A stretch of DNA of 64,000 bases from Actinospica robiniae DSM 44927 (GTDB lineage Bacteria; Actinomycetota; Actinomycetes; Streptomycetales; Catenulisporaceae): assembly GCF_000504285.1 (NCBI RefSeq), contig NZ_KI632511.1, positions 7,298,154 through 7,362,153 on the forward strand, written 5' to 3'. Position 1 is the first letter of the stretch, and each line of letters starts with the position of its first letter. A model generated the notes under the pieces. That model had not been told where the DNA came from and ran no database searches. It was given only the letters and a program-made list of their open reading frames with translations. This document shows, in pieces, positions 49,819 through 58,796 of the stretch. A program made the position numbers and the translations under genes.

Positions 49819-51303
49819 ATGTGGGTCGGGTACCGGTCGGTGTTCGGCGTCGACTGGAAGGAGGCAGGGCACGGCGCGCAGATCGGCGCTGACCGCATGG
49901 CCGCCTGGCTGCGGGCGGAGGGTTTCGAAGAACCCTTCGACTCCGTGCCGGGCCGCTACAAGGTCGGCGGCGGTGCCGTACTGACGGTGACCGAGGGAAT
50001 GGCGCCAGGGCGCTTCAAAGCCGTGCGGTATCGGCTTAAAGAGGCCCCCCGGGCCGGTGTGCACTGGTATACCTCGCTGACCTCCGTGTCGCTCTCCCGA
50101 AGGCCCGACAAGGAACTCAAGGAGAGCGGTTACTTCCTGATCGAGGTCAGCGCCCGGGCCGAGGACGGCGTCGGCGCGATCGACGAGCGCGTGCGCACCC
50201 CCGACCTGACCGGCCTGGTCCTCGACGCGGTCACCGCCTTCGACGGCCCGGCCCGGCTGACCACCTCGCCCCAGGTGCTCGCCGTGCGCGACATCGACGA
50301 GCTGATCACGGTGCTGTGCGACCCGGGCCGGCGGCTGCCGGCCATCGTCGCGGTGCCGGGGGAGGGCGAGGACCTGGAGCCTTGGCGATTGAGATTCACC
50401 GAGGCCACCCGCTACTTACCTGGAATCGCCTCGCTCTACCTGCTGGAGGAGGAAGCCGGGCGAAAACTCAACGGGGACTTCGAATACCACTGGACCATGG
50501 CCGCGCTGCGCACCTTCAAACCGGGCGTGGACCCGGCCAGCCGCGAGGACGCCGAGCGGCACCGGGTGCTCAAGGGCGAGCGGCTCGAGCACGAGATGGA
50601 CGCGGTGCAGGCGATCCTGACCCACCGGATCAGAGCCGAGGCCGCCGCCGCGCCCCTGCCGCGCCCGCTCGACGACGTCGCCGACGTGCTCTACGAGGCC
50701 GGCGAGGCCCAGCGCGCGGACGCGGCCCGGCTGCGCCGCACCTTCATGGAGATGGGCGTGGAGCCGGTGCGCCCGGCCTCCGACGAGCGCGACGCGCACC
50801 TGGAGGCCGAGCCGAGCCCGTTCGACCTGCTGGCCGACTCCTTCGGCGACTACCCCAACCTGCTGATCACCGCCGAGGCCGGCCCGATGGGCGTGCTCGA
50901 CCGGCACAAGGACGCCACCACCTTCGCCGGCAAGGCCCGCGAGGCGCTGGCCGCGCTCGACTCGTACGCCGCGCAGCGCCGCTCCGGCAACTGGGAGGGC
51001 GGCGGATTCCGGCGCTACTGCGAGGATTCCCGCCACGGCGGCCGGATCTACCCGGCCACCCAGGTCGCCTCGCTGGAGTCGGACACGGTCCGGCAGGACC
51101 CGCGGCTGGCCGAGCAGCGCAGATTCCGGGTGCCCCGGCAGATCGACCCCACCGGCTACGCCGAGTTCTGGGCACATGTGAAGATCGGCAACTCCGGGCA
51201 GACGGCTCCGCGGCTGCACTACTACGACGACACCTCCGGGCCCACCGGGGCTGTCGTCGTCGGCTATATCGGCCCGCATCTTCGCAATACCCGATCAAGC
51301 TGA
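49819..51303 (+). CDS. Large soluble protein of unknown function
   Basis: I recognise no named family for this 494-residue protein. The N-terminal ~110 residues (MWVGYRSVFGVDWKEAGHG, WYTSLTSVSLSRRPDKEL) form an alpha/beta domain. Residues 130-225 alternate strands and helices (TTSPQVLAVRDIDELITVLCDPGRR, PAIVAVPGEGEDLEPWRLRF, LPGIASLYLLEE, FEYHWTMAALRTFKPGVD). The C terminus ends with PRLHYYDDTSGP and VVVGYIGPHLRNTRSS, a signature I associate with uncharacterised actinomycete proteins. ATG 49819 has GGGAGG upstream. A methyltransferase follows after 67 bp. Function is unknown. Confidence 0.75.
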   Translation: MWVGYRSVFGVDWKEAGHGAQIGADRMAAWLRAEGFEEPFDSVPGRYKVGGGAVLTVTEGMAPGRFKAVRYRLKEAPRAGVHWYTSLTSVSLSRRPDKELKESGYFLIEVSARAEDGVGAIDERVRTPDLTGLVLDAVTAFDGPARLTTSPQVLAVRDIDELITVLCDPGRRLPAIVAVPGEGEDLEPWRLRFTEATRYLPGIASLYLLEEEAGRKLNGDFEYHWTMAALRTFKPGVDPASREDAERHRVLKGERLEHEMDAVQAILTHRIRAEAAAAPLPRPLDDVADVLYEAGEAQRADAARLRRTFMEMGVEPVRPASDERDAHLEAEPSPFDLLADSFGDYPNLLITAEAGPMGVLDRHKDATTFAGKAREALAALDSYAAQRRSGNWEGGGFRRYCEDSRHGGRIYPATQVASLESDTVRQDPRLAEQRRFRVPRQIDPTGYAEFWAHVKIGNSGQTAPRLHYYDDTSGPTGAVVVGYIGPHLRNTRSS

Positions 51304-51370
51304 CGTCGGGTACTGTGACCCTCGACCCAAAGTAACGGCCGGTGTACGCCGTCGGCCCGACCTAGGCGAG

Positions 51371-52279
51371 GTGGACGGCATGGCGGCGCCTCCGCGCGCG
51401 GACGCGTTCGACGATCCCACGGTGCCGCACCCGGCCCGCCGGTACAACTACTGGCTCGGCGGCCGGGAGAACTACCGGGTGGATCGCGCGTCCGGCGACG
51501 CGGTCGCGGCGGCCATGCCCTCGGTGCGCGTCGGCATCCAGGAGAACCGGGCGTTCCTGCGCCGGGCCGTGCGCTTCATGATCGGCGAGGGGATAAGGCA
51601 GCTGATCGACATCGGCCCCGGCATCCCGGCGCCGGACTGCTCGCACGAGGTGGCCCAGGCCCTCGCCCCGGAGACCAGGGTGCTCTACGTCGACAACGAC
51701 CCCATCGTGATCGCCTACTCCCGCGCCCTGCTGCGCAGCGCCGCGCTGCCGGAGCTCGACGAGGAGACCGGCGAACCCGTCGACGGCTCCGTCGCCGAGG
51801 CGGATCTGGAGCAGGTGGCTCAGGACGGCCGCGGCCTGATCGGCCACGTCTTATCAGATCTCTGCGACCCAGAGCGGATACTCGGCAACGCCGAACTGCG
51901 CGCCGTCATCGACTTCGACCAGCCGGTGGGCCTGCTGCTGGTGGCCGTCGCGCACTTCTGCATCGAGGACGAGAGGGTCTACGAGGCGGTGAGCCGGCTC
52001 ATCGACGTGCTCCCGCAGGGCAGCCTAGTCGCGTTCAGCCACGCCTCCACGGACTACCTGGACCCGCGCACCAAGGGCCGAGTCGACGCGGCGAACCGCG
52101 ACCACAACTCACCCTTCGCGTTCCGCTACAGCTTCGAGATCGCGCGCTTCGCCGCCGGCCTCGACATCCTCGACCCCGGTGTCGTGCCCATCTCCATCTG
52201 GCGCGCCGAAGACGAGCCGCAGCCCCGGCCCACGGCCGCCGACACGGGCATCGCCTGCTGGGTCGGGCGGCGGCCCTAA
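51371..52279 (+). CDS. SAV2177/DUF574-family SAM-dependent methyltransferase
   Basis: This 302-residue protein belongs to the actinomycete SAM-dependent methyltransferase family DUF574. The opening DDPTVPHPARRYNYWLGGRENYRVDR is its signature, followed by the SAM loop LIDIGPGIPAPDCSHEVAQ and VLYVDNDPIVIAYSRALL. Substrates of the family are unknown, and members are expanded in developing actinomycetes. ATG 51380 is an alternative start. The stop overlaps that of the convergent HxlR gene by 4 bp. Confidence 0.9.
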   Translation: MDGMAAPPRADAFDDPTVPHPARRYNYWLGGRENYRVDRASGDAVAAAMPSVRVGIQENRAFLRRAVRFMIGEGIRQLIDIGPGIPAPDCSHEVAQALAPETRVLYVDNDPIVIAYSRALLRSAALPELDEETGEPVDGSVAEADLEQVAQDGRGLIGHVLSDLCDPERILGNAELRAVIDFDQPVGLLLVAVAHFCIEDERVYEAVSRLIDVLPQGSLVAFSHASTDYLDPRTKGRVDAANRDHNSPFAFRYSFEIARFAAGLDILDPGVVPISIWRAEDEPQPRPTAADTGIACWVGRRP

Positions 52280-52638
52280 CGCTCCTGCGCGTCGAGGAGT
52301 TCGTCCCAGTGCTCGACGGTCCAGGCACAGGCGGCGGCTAAGGGTTCGAGCATGCTGCGGCCGAGCGGGGTGAGCGCGTACTCGACGGCGCGGGCGGGCT
52401 CCGTCTGGACGCTGCGGGTGATGAAGCCGTCCTGCTCGAGTTTGCGCAGCGACCGGGTGAGCACCTTCGGGGTCACGCGGGCGAGTGGCACCCGCAGTTC
52501 GCAGTAGCGGCGCGGCCCGTCCTGAAGGCAGCGGATGATCAGGGCCGACCACTTGTCGCCGAAGCGGAACGGCACCAGGGACGAAGGGCACAGCTCGTCG
52601 AACAGATCGGGCGGGAGGGCGGCGGGCTTCTGGATCAT
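52276..52638 (-). CDS. HxlR-family winged-helix regulator
   Basis: This 120-residue regulator has the HxlR core: FRFGDKWSALIIRCLQDGPRRYCELRVPLARVTPKVLTRSLRKLEQDGFITRSVQTEPARAVEYALTPLG. A Cys in CLQDG and a second in CEL could sense thiol stress, as in several HxlR relatives. AGGAG lies before ATG 52638. It is divergent from an NAD(P)-binding protein, its likely target, with a short inverted repeat between them. Confidence 0.93.
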   Translation of the reverse strand: MIQKPAALPPDLFDELCPSSLVPFRFGDKWSALIIRCLQDGPRRYCELRVPLARVTPKVLTRSLRKLEQDGFITRSVQTEPARAVEYALTPLGRSMLEPLAAACAWTVEHWDELLDAQER

Positions 52639-52692
52639 GGCGCTCCTGCTGGGTGACCTGGGCGGTATCCCGGAGGAAACCAGGCGTCTGAC

Positions 52693-52709
52693 TACTGTGC
52701 CAAGCAGTA
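52693..52709. promoter_or_regulatory. Inverted repeat in the HxlR divergent promoter
   Basis: TACTG-TGCCAAG-CAGTA lies in the 91-bp divergent gap, 21 bp before the oxidoreductase start. HxlR-family regulators bind short TACT/AGTA-type inverted repeats at this position, so it is the probable operator. Confidence 0.55.
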
Positions 52710-52729
52710 CTCGACGAAAGGTATTCCGA

Positions 52730-53398
52730 ATGAGCAGCGGGCAGAGCGGCAAGGCGATCGTGGTCTTCGGCGCGGGCGGCCGGGCCGGGCGGGCGGCGGT
52801 GGGGGAGGGACGGCGGCGGGGGTATCAGGTCACGGCGGTGGTCCGCGATCCGGGCAGGCACCCGGGGCTCGGCGACTCCGGGGCGCGGGTGGTCGCGGGC
52901 GACGTCACGGATCCAGCCCGCGTCGCCGCCCTCGCCGCCGGGCACGACGCGGCGATCCATGCGGCGGCCGTCTACGGCGAGGGCACCGATCCGGACGCGT
53001 TCTTCACCTCGGCCGCGCACGCCCTGGTCGAGGGGCTGAGCTCGGCCGAGGTGCCCAGGCTCGTCGCGATCGGGCTGTCCACGCTCGTGCCGGGCGGCGA
53101 CGGGGTGCGGCCGGTGGACGCCGCCTCGTTCCCGGCGGAGTACCGGCCCTTCAGCCTGGCGCACGCCGCGGGTTTGGAGGTCCTGCGGGAACATGCGGAC
53201 GGGCGGGCCCTGGACTGGGTCTGCCTCGCCCCGGCCGGCGACTTCGACCATGACGCAGGGCGCTCCGGCCGGTACGTCATCCGCGCGCACGGCGATCCGG
53301 CGGCCCGGATCTCCTACCCGGACTTCGCCATAGCGCTGCTCGACCAGATCGACGCGGCCGCCGGGAATCGGAGCCTCGTGGCCGTCAGCCGCGACTAG
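52730..53398 (+). CDS. NmrA-like NAD(P)-binding protein
   Basis: This 222-residue atypical short-chain reductase-like protein has the Rossmann motif IVVFGAGGRAGRAAVGEGRRRG, then VTAVVRDPGRHPGL and DVTDPARVAALAAGHDAAIHAAA, as in NmrA and SDR-a family proteins that reduce quinones or sense NADP. ATG 52730 has GAAAGG upstream. Divergent HxlR regulation suits a stress-inducible reductase. Its stop overlaps the convergent phosphatase stop by 4 bp. Confidence 0.88.
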   Translation: MSSGQSGKAIVVFGAGGRAGRAAVGEGRRRGYQVTAVVRDPGRHPGLGDSGARVVAGDVTDPARVAALAAGHDAAIHAAAVYGEGTDPDAFFTSAAHALVEGLSSAEVPRLVAIGLSTLVPGGDGVRPVDAASFPAEYRPFSLAHAAGLEVLREHADGRALDWVCLAPAGDFDHDAGRSGRYVIRAHGDPAARISYPDFAIALLDQIDAAAGNRSLVAVSRD

Positions 53399-53988
53399 CC
53401 GACCTGGTTCCAGCCCGTGATGACCCGGATCTCGTGTTCGAAGCCGAGCCGGGAGACCGAGGCGGTGTCCAGCTTGAGCCGGCTGCCGTGGACCGGCGGC
53501 TGCTCGATCCAGCGCGCGGACAGGATGCGCAGCAGGTGGCCGTGCGCGACCAGCACCACGTCGCCCTCGGCGGCGAGCGGGAGCACCCGGGCGATCACGC
53601 GGTCGCAGCGCTCGCCCACCTGCTCCACCGTCTCGCCGGGGAAGCCGGCCGGGCCGCCGGGCACGACCCCGTCGCGCCACAGGAACCAGCCGGGGCGCTG
53701 CGTCTGGATCTGGGCGGAGGTGATGCCCTCGTAGCCGCCGTAGTCCCATTCCCACAGGTCCGGGTCGGTGCCGTCCGGCTCCAGGCCGGCCAGCTTGGCG
53801 GTCTCCACGGCCCGCTGCGCCGGGCTGGTCCAGCACGGCGTGCCGGCCGGCAGCTCGCCCAGCAGGGCGCCGGCGGCCTTGGCCTGCCGGCGCCCCTCAT
53901 CGGTCAGCGGGAGGTCGGTGCGCCCGGTGTGACGCCCGTCCCGCGACCAGGCCGTCTCGCCGTGACGCAGCAGGATGATCTCGCCCAT
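53395..53988 (-). CDS. Histidine phosphatase-family protein
   Basis: This 197-residue phosphoglycerate-mutase-like phosphatase has the catalytic LLRHGETAWSRDGRHTGRTDLPLTDEG (RHG with His), SPAQRAVETAKLAG, the acid LWEWDYGGYEG (Glu) and the second His in VLVAHGHLLRILSARW. Length and motifs fit broad-specificity phosphatases. ATG 53988 begins the domain. The substrate is unknown. Confidence 0.92.
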   Translation of the reverse strand: MGEIILLRHGETAWSRDGRHTGRTDLPLTDEGRRQAKAAGALLGELPAGTPCWTSPAQRAVETAKLAGLEPDGTDPDLWEWDYGGYEGITSAQIQTQRPGWFLWRDGVVPGGPAGFPGETVEQVGERCDRVIARVLPLAAEGDVVLVAHGHLLRILSARWIEQPPVHGSRLKLDTASVSRLGFEHEIRVITGWNQVG

Positions 53989-54058
53989 GCCTGTCACGGT
54001 AACGGGTGGCGGGCTCGTGCGCAGTCCGAGAACGCGGATCGGGCGTGGCGGGATGTGA

Positions 54059-54745
<687 letters not shown>

Positions 54746-54799
54746 CCGAAGCGGCTCTGACCGCGACGGGTCTGACCGCGGCGGGTCCTGCAGGGCGGG

Positions 54800-55696
54800 T
54801 CAGAGCTTGATCACGCCGCCGAGGGTGGCCGCGCGCTCGGCCATCTCCGGGCCGGGGCCGTCGTCCCAGCCCACGGCCTCGGCCGGGGTGTCCTCGCGCC
54901 GCCAGAGCGGCAGCTGTACCAGGCCCGGGTAGATCAGGTCGTAGCCCTCGACGATGGCGGCGATGTCCTGCGGGGACCGCGGCGTCAGCTCGATCTGGTC
55001 CTGGGCCATGATCAGGTCCACGGCCTCGTCGATGTCGCTCTGGCCGACCTCCTCGACGTGCTGGAAGGCGATCATGCTGCCCGCGGGCAGCCAGCGGGCC
55101 AGCACGGCCAGCGCCGCGCGGGCCTGCTCGCGTTCCCTGATGTAGTCGAGCATGCCGAGCAGCAGCACGCCGACCGGCCGGTTCAGGTCGAGGTGCCCGG
55201 TGACGGAGCGGTCGGCCAGCACGTCCTCGGCCTTGCGGAAGTTGCCCTGCACCACGGTCACGTCGCTGCCGGGGCGGCCGACGAGCAGGGCCCGCGCGTG
55301 CGCGAGCGTGATCGGGTCGTCGGCCACATAGACGAAGCGGCAGTCCGGCTCGACCGAGCGGGCGATCTGGTCGTGGCTGTTGGCCACCGAGATCGCGGTG
55401 CCCAGCTGGAGGAACTGGGTGATGCCGGCGCCGGCGAGGTAGCGCACCACCCGGCGGTTGAACGCCTCCACCGCCCGGGCGCTGATGACGGTGTCCGGCC
55501 GGGCGCGCAGCAGCACCTCGACCGCGTCCCGGTCGGCCTGGTAGTTGTCCTTGCCCCCGATGAGGTAGTTGTACATCCGGAACGGATGCGGCACGGTCGG
55601 ATCGATCACCGGCGGATCCCAGTCACCCCCGATGGAGACCGTCCAGTCGCTGCCCGGCAAGGGGCCGACCGATTCCTGATCGCCGTCCGCGGACAT
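54800..55696 (-). CDS. SAV2177/DUF574-family SAM-dependent methyltransferase (second copy)
   Basis: This protein of about 298 residues is the second DUF574 member. DPTVPHPFRMYNYLIGGKDNYQADRDAVE is the signature; ITQFLQLGTAISVANSHDQIARSVEPDCRFVYVADDP replaces the DIGPG loop with QLGTA, and VGVLLLGMLDYI follows. ATG 55696 with GGGAGG at a good spacing is preferred over ATG 55756 or 55747. Paralogue of the gene at 51371; role unknown. Confidence 0.9.
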   Translation of the reverse strand: MSADGDQESVGPLPGSDWTVSIGGDWDPPVIDPTVPHPFRMYNYLIGGKDNYQADRDAVEVLLRARPDTVISARAVEAFNRRVVRYLAGAGITQFLQLGTAISVANSHDQIARSVEPDCRFVYVADDPITLAHARALLVGRPGSDVTVVQGNFRKAEDVLADRSVTGHLDLNRPVGVLLLGMLDYIREREQARAALAVLARWLPAGSMIAFQHVEEVGQSDIDEAVDLIMAQDQIELTPRSPQDIAAIVEGYDLIYPGLVQLPLWRREDTPAEAVGWDDGPGPEMAERAATLGGVIKL

Positions 55697-55885
55697 CTCG
55701 TCCTCCCGATTCCGGGCGGACGCGGGCTGATTCTCCCGATCCGCCATGGCCGTCATGATAGGTCGTCAATCGCCCGGAGGGAACGGCGATGCCAGGTCTT
55801 TGCCGTCCCGCGACCGAGCCGGTTCACGGCTGAATCCCTTTCCGCGGAAATACGGGCGGTCCCGGGTTTCCCGCACACGCAAGCG

Positions 55886-55922
55886 GCTTGCCCCGCTCCG
55901 GCGGTCCAGGAGCGGGGCAAGC
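55886..55922 (-). terminator. Terminator of the DUF397 gene
   Basis: GCTTGCCCCGCTCC (55886-55899) pairs exactly with 55909-55922 over a 9-nt loop, 37 nt after the DUF397 stop on the minus strand. Confidence 0.8.
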
Positions 55923-55959
55923 CTGTCTAGGGGGCGGCGATCAGCCTTACCGGGGTGCG

Positions 55960-56196
55960 TCAGGCGAGGTCGTCGAACTCGCCGTCTTTGACGCCGGCCA
56001 GCAGCGCCTGGATCTCGGCCCGGGTGTAGACCAGGGCGGGACCGGTGGCGTCACGGGAGTTGCGCACGGCCACGCTGCCGTCGGGCAGCGCGGCGAACTC
56101 GACACAGTTGCCCTGGGAGTTGCTGTAGCTGCTCTTACGCCAGGCGGCGCCGAAAAGCTCGGTCGCCGCGATCCCGTTACGGGGGGTGCTGGACAT
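55960..56196 (-). CDS. DUF397 protein
   Basis: This 78-residue protein has the DUF397 core AAWRKSSYSNSQGNCVEFAALPDGSVAVRNSRDATGPALVYT and a helical end AEIQALLAGVKDGEFDDL. DUF397 proteins are paired with XRE-DUF5753 regulators of the WhiJ/Scr1 type in Streptomyces and act as small partners or modulators. GAGGAG precedes ATG 56196. Its promoter region carries the palindrome GATGCACGTGCATC also seen near the regulator gene. Confidence 0.92.
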   Translation of the reverse strand: MSSTPRNGIAATELFGAAWRKSSYSNSQGNCVEFAALPDGSVAVRNSRDATGPALVYTRAEIQALLAGVKDGEFDDLA

Positions 56197-56590
56197 CGCT
56201 GCTCTCCTCACGGATCTTCCGGATCTTCGAGTGCTGTTTCCCTGCTCTTCGACCATAGCGCTGATTCCCTTGCCGATGCACGTGCATCTGCCAAAGAAAG
56301 TGCATATTCGCGGAGTCGCGGGGGGCGCTCGGGCGGCGCTCGAGGAGCGCGCCCACGCCCCGGCGAAGCGGGTATCGACGGGTATTCGAACACGAATAAG
56401 CCCAGGCCCGGACATGATCCCGGCAGGGCGGCGGAAAGGGGGCGCGAAGCCGCCGCGGGCGCGCGGGACGTCGGCGTACGGCGCCGAATCCGAGGCGGGG
56501 GCGCGGAAAACCGTGCAACACGCCAGGGTGGCGCCAGGGGGCGGATACGTCCTGGACGGAGGATCGAGCCGGAAGATCCAGGCAGAGGAT
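56197..56590. other. Gene-free region upstream of the DUF397 gene
   Basis: This 394-bp region contains a perfect palindrome at 56275-56288 and a further TGCAT half-site at 56301-56305, then GC-rich non-coding sequence to 56590. I see no gene. Confidence 0.5.
56275..56288. promoter_or_regulatory. Palindromic operator candidate, copy 1
   Basis: GATGCACGTGCATC is a perfect 14-bp palindrome about 80 bp upstream of the DUF397 start. The near-identical GATGCACTTGCATC occurs in the HATPase/XRE divergent promoter. Shared sites suggest one regulator, probably the XRE protein encoded here. Confidence 0.6.
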
Positions 56591-57043
56591 CTAGACGGCG
56601 GACAGCAGGAAGCGCGCCCAGACGGCCTTGCCCTCGGGCAGGTCCTCCCAGTCCCAGGCGTCGGCCAGCGCCTCGACCAGGATCAGCCCGCGGCCGGACT
56701 CGGCGTCGTGGTCCGCTTCTTCCGGCTGCGGCGGCAGCGGGCTCGAGTCGACGACGCGGCAGGTCAGCGCGTCCCCGTCCAGTTCCAGTTCGAGCCGCAC
56801 CGGGGTGGGCGCGCCACCCGGCCCGAGGCCGGTGTGCAGCAACGCGTTGGTGATCAGCTCGGAGACGACCAGGTCCACGTCCTCGCAGAGCGCCTGCAGA
56901 CCCCACGTGCTCAGCACGGTCCGGGCGGAGCGCCGTGCCTTGCCGGCGGACTCCGGGACCGGGTCGAACCGGAACATGGCGGTGCGCACGGTCTCGGCCG
57001 AACCGGCAGCGCCGCAGGTTTCTGCGGAGGTCGCGAGCGCCAT
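56591..57043 (-). CDS. RsbW-like HATPase-fold protein
   Basis: This 150-residue ATP-binding protein is of the anti-sigma-factor/histidine-kinase-like type. The N-box VDLVVSELITNALLHTG and G-boxes RLELELDGDALTCRVVDSSP and AESGRGLILVEALADAWDW are present; a dimerisation helix of full kinases is absent. Such proteins are encoded beside XRE-DUF5753 and DUF397 genes in Streptomyces. ATG 57043 is chosen. It is divergent from the regulator gene. Confidence 0.9.
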   Translation of the reverse strand: MALATSAETCGAAGSAETVRTAMFRFDPVPESAGKARRSARTVLSTWGLQALCEDVDLVVSELITNALLHTGLGPGGAPTPVRLELELDGDALTCRVVDSSPLPPQPEEADHDAESGRGLILVEALADAWDWEDLPEGKAVWARFLLSAV

Positions 57044-57188
57044 GTGGGCATCCGTGGGGAGTCGGGATGGAGAGTGAGGCGGACCTGTTCTTGTCACGGT
57101 GGAACGCGCTGACGGGCGCGTACGCTCGGCATTCGCCCGGTCGTCCGGTATTGCAAGGGTCGATGCAAATGCCGATGGTTCGCGTGCC

Positions 57189-57202
57189 GATGCACTTGCA
57201 TC
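57189..57202. promoter_or_regulatory. Palindromic operator candidate, copy 2
   Basis: GATGCACTTGCATC in the HATPase/XRE gap matches the DUF397-upstream site at 12 of 14 bases in its arms and centre. A related GATGCAAATGC lies 27 bp to the left at 57162-57172, so the region may bind several dimers. Confidence 0.6.
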
Positions 57203-57315
57203 GTAGCGCCGAAGTAGCGGTCTGTACGGCATCTTCGGCAAAGGCTCTTCAAATCGCCGTGACCAGGTGGCAGACTTGCGGTCACAGACAGCGAGGGCGG
57301 GAAACGGGAGTGCGG

Positions 57316-58179
57316 ATGGACGGCGAGGGAGACAACTCCACCGTGCGCCGCATCCTGCTCGGCACGGTGCTGCGCAAATTGCGGGCCAAGAAGCAGATCT
57401 CGGCGAAAGAGGCCGGCTACCACATCCGCGGCACCGAGTCGAAGATCAGCCGGATGGAGACCGGGAAGGTCTCGTTCAAGGAGCGCGACGTCGCGGATCT
57501 GCTGACGCTCTACGGGGTCACCGACGCCAAGGAGCGCGAGCAGATCCTGAACCTGGTCAACGAGGCCAACACGCTCGGCTGGTGGCACACCTACGGCGAG
57601 AGCCTGCCCGGCTGGTTCGAGGCCTTCGTCGGTCTGGAGACCGCGGCCTCGATCGTGCGCACCTATGAGGTGCAGTACATCCCGGGCCTCCTGCAGTGCC
57701 GCGAGTACGCGCGGTCCGTGATCGGCAACAACCGCTCGCTGAGCCAGGAAGAGGTCGAGCGCCGGGTCGAGGTGCGCATCCGCCGCCAGGACGTGCTCGA
57801 CCGGCCGGGCGCGCCGGTGTTCTGGACCGTGCTGGACGAGGCGGCGCTGCGCCGGCCGATCGGCGGCGCGGAATCGATGCAGCCTCAGATCGAGCACCTG
57901 ATCGAGCAGACCCAGCGGGCGAACGTCACCATCCAGCTGCTGCCCTTCTCCGTCGGCGCGCACGCGGCCGAGGGCGGCGCCTTCGTGCTGCTGCGGTTCG
58001 CCGAGCCCGAACTCGCCGACCTGGTCTACCTCGAGCACCTGACCGGGGCCCAGTACCTCGACCGTCCGGAGGACGTCGAGCAGTACTCGCGGGTCATGGA
58101 CCGGATCTCGGTCGACGCGCTGACCCCGGAGGACACGCTGCGGGCGCTCAAGCAGTTCGCCATGCTCTCCCGGCACTGA
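57316..58179 (+). CDS. XRE regulator with DUF5753 (WhiJ/Scr1 type)
   Basis: This 287-residue protein has an XRE helix-turn-helix (VRRILLGTVLRKLRAKKQISAKEAGYHIRGTESKISRMETGK, residues 9-50) and a DUF5753 domain (EAFVGLETAASIVRTYEVQYIPGLLQCREYARSV, later VTIQLLPFSVGAHAAEGGAFVLLRF). This class regulates development or antibiotic production in Streptomyces, working with DUF397 proteins. ATG 57316 follows GGGAG. The palindromes upstream of the DUF397 and HATPase genes are probably its sites. Confidence 0.93.
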   Translation: MDGEGDNSTVRRILLGTVLRKLRAKKQISAKEAGYHIRGTESKISRMETGKVSFKERDVADLLTLYGVTDAKEREQILNLVNEANTLGWWHTYGESLPGWFEAFVGLETAASIVRTYEVQYIPGLLQCREYARSVIGNNRSLSQEEVERRVEVRIRRQDVLDRPGAPVFWTVLDEAALRRPIGGAESMQPQIEHLIEQTQRANVTIQLLPFSVGAHAAEGGAFVLLRFAEPELADLVYLEHLTGAQYLDRPEDVEQYSRVMDRISVDALTPEDTLRALKQFAMLSRH

Positions 58180-58186
58180 GGCGGAT

Positions 58187-58780
58187 ATGCCCTCGCGTGG
58201 ATCTCGCGCGCTCGTCGCGGCGCTGTCGGTGGGCGCGGTTACCCTTCTCGCAGTGGGAGCCTGCTCGAGCTCGGCGCATCCTCGGGCCGCGGCGAGCTCG
58301 GCCGCGCCCACGCCCACTCCCGCGCCCACTCCCGCGCCCAGGAGTTCGCCGGTGTCGATGACGCTGACGAGCTCGGCGTTCCACGGCTACGGCAAGATCC
58401 CGGCCGCCTACACCTGCGACGCCCCGAGCGGCGCGGCCGCCTCGCCCCCGCTGAAGTGGAGTGGCATGCCCGCGGGCACGGCCTGGCAGGCGCTTTACGC
58501 CTACGACAACACCGGATCGGTGGTGCACTGGGTCCTGATGGACCTCAAGCCGGCCGTCAGCAACCTGCCGGCCGACACCACCGGGAGCGCCGTGGTGGTC
58601 ACGAACTACCTGCCGATGTGCCCGGGGGCGGGCAACACGGACCAGTACCAGTTCACGGTCTACGCCGAGCCCGCCGACTACCATCCGCCCAAGGTCGCCG
58701 GGATGTACGCGGTGGATCCGGATCAGCTCGCCGCGCACGCGCTGGGTATCGGCACCCTGCTCGGGTACTACTCGCAGTAG
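58187..58780 (+). CDS. YbhB/YbcL-type PEBP lipoprotein
   Basis: This 197-residue lipoprotein has a lipobox VGACSS with Cys at about residue 26, a Pro/Thr/Ala linker, and the Raf-kinase-inhibitor (PEBP) fold: SAFHGYGKIPAAYTCD, SPPLKWSGMPAGT, GSVVHWVLMDLKP and QYQFTVYA. The usual ligand pocket DPDAP is not clear. It starts 7 nt after the XRE gene stop, so co-transcription is likely. Function in bacteria is unknown. Confidence 0.9.
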   Translation: MPSRGSRALVAALSVGAVTLLAVGACSSSAHPRAAASSAAPTPTPAPTPAPRSSPVSMTLTSSAFHGYGKIPAAYTCDAPSGAAASPPLKWSGMPAGTAWQALYAYDNTGSVVHWVLMDLKPAVSNLPADTTGSAVVVTNYLPMCPGAGNTDQYQFTVYAEPADYHPPKVAGMYAVDPDQLAAHALGIGTLLGYYSQ

Positions 58781-58796
58781 GCCGCGGGTCGCGGCG

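Noticed and set aside
56389-56404. TCGAACACGAATAAG as a second LexA box
   Set aside because: The right half does not match GTTCGA; more than two mismatches.
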